Shown: positions 5,221 through 5,899 of the stretch, piece by piece
How positions within the stretch are numbered: position 1 is the stretch's first letter
How the letters are laid out: each line of letters starts with the position of its first letter
Source of the DNA: JASFTV01 sp050050615
Lineage (GTDB): Bacteria > Desulfobacterota > DSM-4660 > Desulfatiglandales > HGW-15
DNA length: 5,899 nucleotides
Direction of reading: 5' to 3'
NCBI GenBank assembly: GCA_050050615.1
Contig: JASFTV010000234.1
Span: forward strand, 1 to 5,899
Program-made: the position numbers and the translations under genes
Notes under the pieces: generated by a model
The model's database searches: none
What the model was told of the DNA's origin: nothing
The model's input: only the letters and a program-made list of their open reading frames with translations

Positions 5221-5899
5221 GTGCATCTGAGCACTGAGAGATTTTCCCAGTTTGGGAATCAAATTGTGACACTCGATTATCATGTGGGGGGTGAGCCGAT
5301 TCGTCTTGTCATTGAAGGTCTGCCGGAGATTCCCGGAGAGACGATCAATGATAAGCGGCTCTATATCCGCGAGCATCTTGATGATGTTCGCTTGATCCTT
5401 ACGCGCGAACCGCGGGGTCACCGGGACATGTTCGCGGGGATCATCACGGATCCTGTCACGGAGGATAGCCGATTCGGCATCGTGTTCATGGATGCCCGCC
5501 GGTATCCTTACATGTGCGGTCATGGCATGATCGGGGCGGTGACGGCATTCGTGGAGATGGGCTGCCTGGGCGAGCGAGTCGGTGAGACCGATGTCGTTGT
5601 GGACTCTCCGGCAGGACCGGTGATTGCCAGGGTGCGGGAGGCGGTGGGAGAAACGCTCCGGGTGGAATCGGTTGCCATACGATTGGAATCTGCCTTTGCC
5701 TTTCTCCTCGATCAGGCACTGGAGGTGCCGGGCCTAGGCCGCATTACTGTAGATGTCTGCTTCGCAGGGGGCTTTTTCGTCATGGTCTCGGTTGATGAGA
5801 TAGGAGCGGCCCTCTCCCCGGACAATGCGGGTGCTCTGGCCCGATGGGGGATGGCCATTATAGAGGCCGCAAACCATCAGATTGAAGTGCAGCATCCCG
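5221..5899 (+). CDS. Proline racemase / hydroxyproline epimerase family protein (3' end beyond window)
   Basis: Cytoplasmic enzyme of the family that inverts or dehydrates proline and hydroxyproline; 226 codons are present and the C-terminal third or so is missing. Family landmarks seen: DYHVGGEPIRLV at residues 19-30, PRGHRDMFAGI at 64-74, the catalytic-cysteine motif MCGHG with C99, DSPAGPV at 128-134, DVCFAGGFF at 178-186, and a Q-HP motif ending at 226. Cys99 is the first of the two catalytic cysteines of true racemases/epimerases; the partner (Cys, or Thr in trans-3-hydroxyproline dehydratases) lies past the window, so the reaction cannot be settled. The segment before the cysteine reads DARRYPYM rather than the more usual Gly-Gly-Tyr-Leu-Asn-Met type, suggesting a divergent subfamily. 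The start is GTG (5221 preferred, 5218 or 5215 possible), as the first in-frame ATG (codon 70) is far inside the domain. Divergent from the transporter operon, it may act on the imported solute. Confidence 0.88.
   Translation, partial: MHLSTERFSQFGNQIVTLDYHVGGEPIRLVIEGLPEIPGETINDKRLYIREHLDDVRLILTREPRGHRDMFAGIITDPVTEDSRFGIVFMDARRYPYMCGHGMIGAVTAFVEMGCLGERVGETDVVVDSPAGPVIARVREAVGETLRVESVAIRLESAFAFLLDQALEVPGLGRITVDVCFAGGFFVMVSVDEIGAALSPDNAGALARWGMAIIEAANHQIEVQHP

Noticed and set aside
5161..5719. Minus-strand frames opposite the racemase-family gene
   Set aside because: They are antisense to a coding region with clear family motifs and have no motif of their own.

Overview
The window holds one leftward (minus-strand) ABC importer operon of the polyamine/opine/phosphonate (PotABCD-like) class and, diverging from it at the right edge, the first 226 codons of a proline racemase-family enzyme. 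The DNA is of moderate GC with dense, cleanly open genes. The twin-arginine signal on the substrate-binding protein, which has no lipobox, points to a Gram-negative bacterium with a periplasm. A Desulfobacterota-like (former Deltaproteobacteria) source would fit the gene style, but that is only an impression and no marker gene here proves it.

Layout, right to left in the direction of operon transcription: a sigma70-like promoter (4944-4972); a PotB-type permease (4854-3994); a PotC-type permease (3983-3192); a 68-codon unrecognised small gene starting 1 base after the permease stop (3190-2984); a 163-base gap with a perfect 9-bp hairpin; a Tat-exported PotD-type binding protein (2820-1660); a 456-base gap rich in short inverted repeats with no convincing gene; a PotA-type ATPase with a GTG start (1203-94); and a strong GC hairpin (37-58) that probably ends the transcript. 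To the right, a TTGACA-type promoter (5087-5115) drives the racemase-family gene, which has a GTG start at about 5221 and runs off the window.

How they work together: the binding protein captures a small, probably cationic or zwitterionic solute in the periplasm, the two permeases form the channel, and the ATPase powers uptake. The divergent racemase/epimerase-like gene suggests that the solute is a proline-type compound (proline, hydroxyproline, a betaine or similar) whose stereochemistry is altered after import, rather than a true polyamine. This link is inferred from neighbourhood only. Most of the window is ordinary transporter DNA. The parts most worth a second look are the small operon gene at 2984-3190, the structured spacer at 1204-1659, and the SD-less start of the first permease. 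I found no CRISPR array, tRNA, rRNA, complete insertion sequence or defence system.
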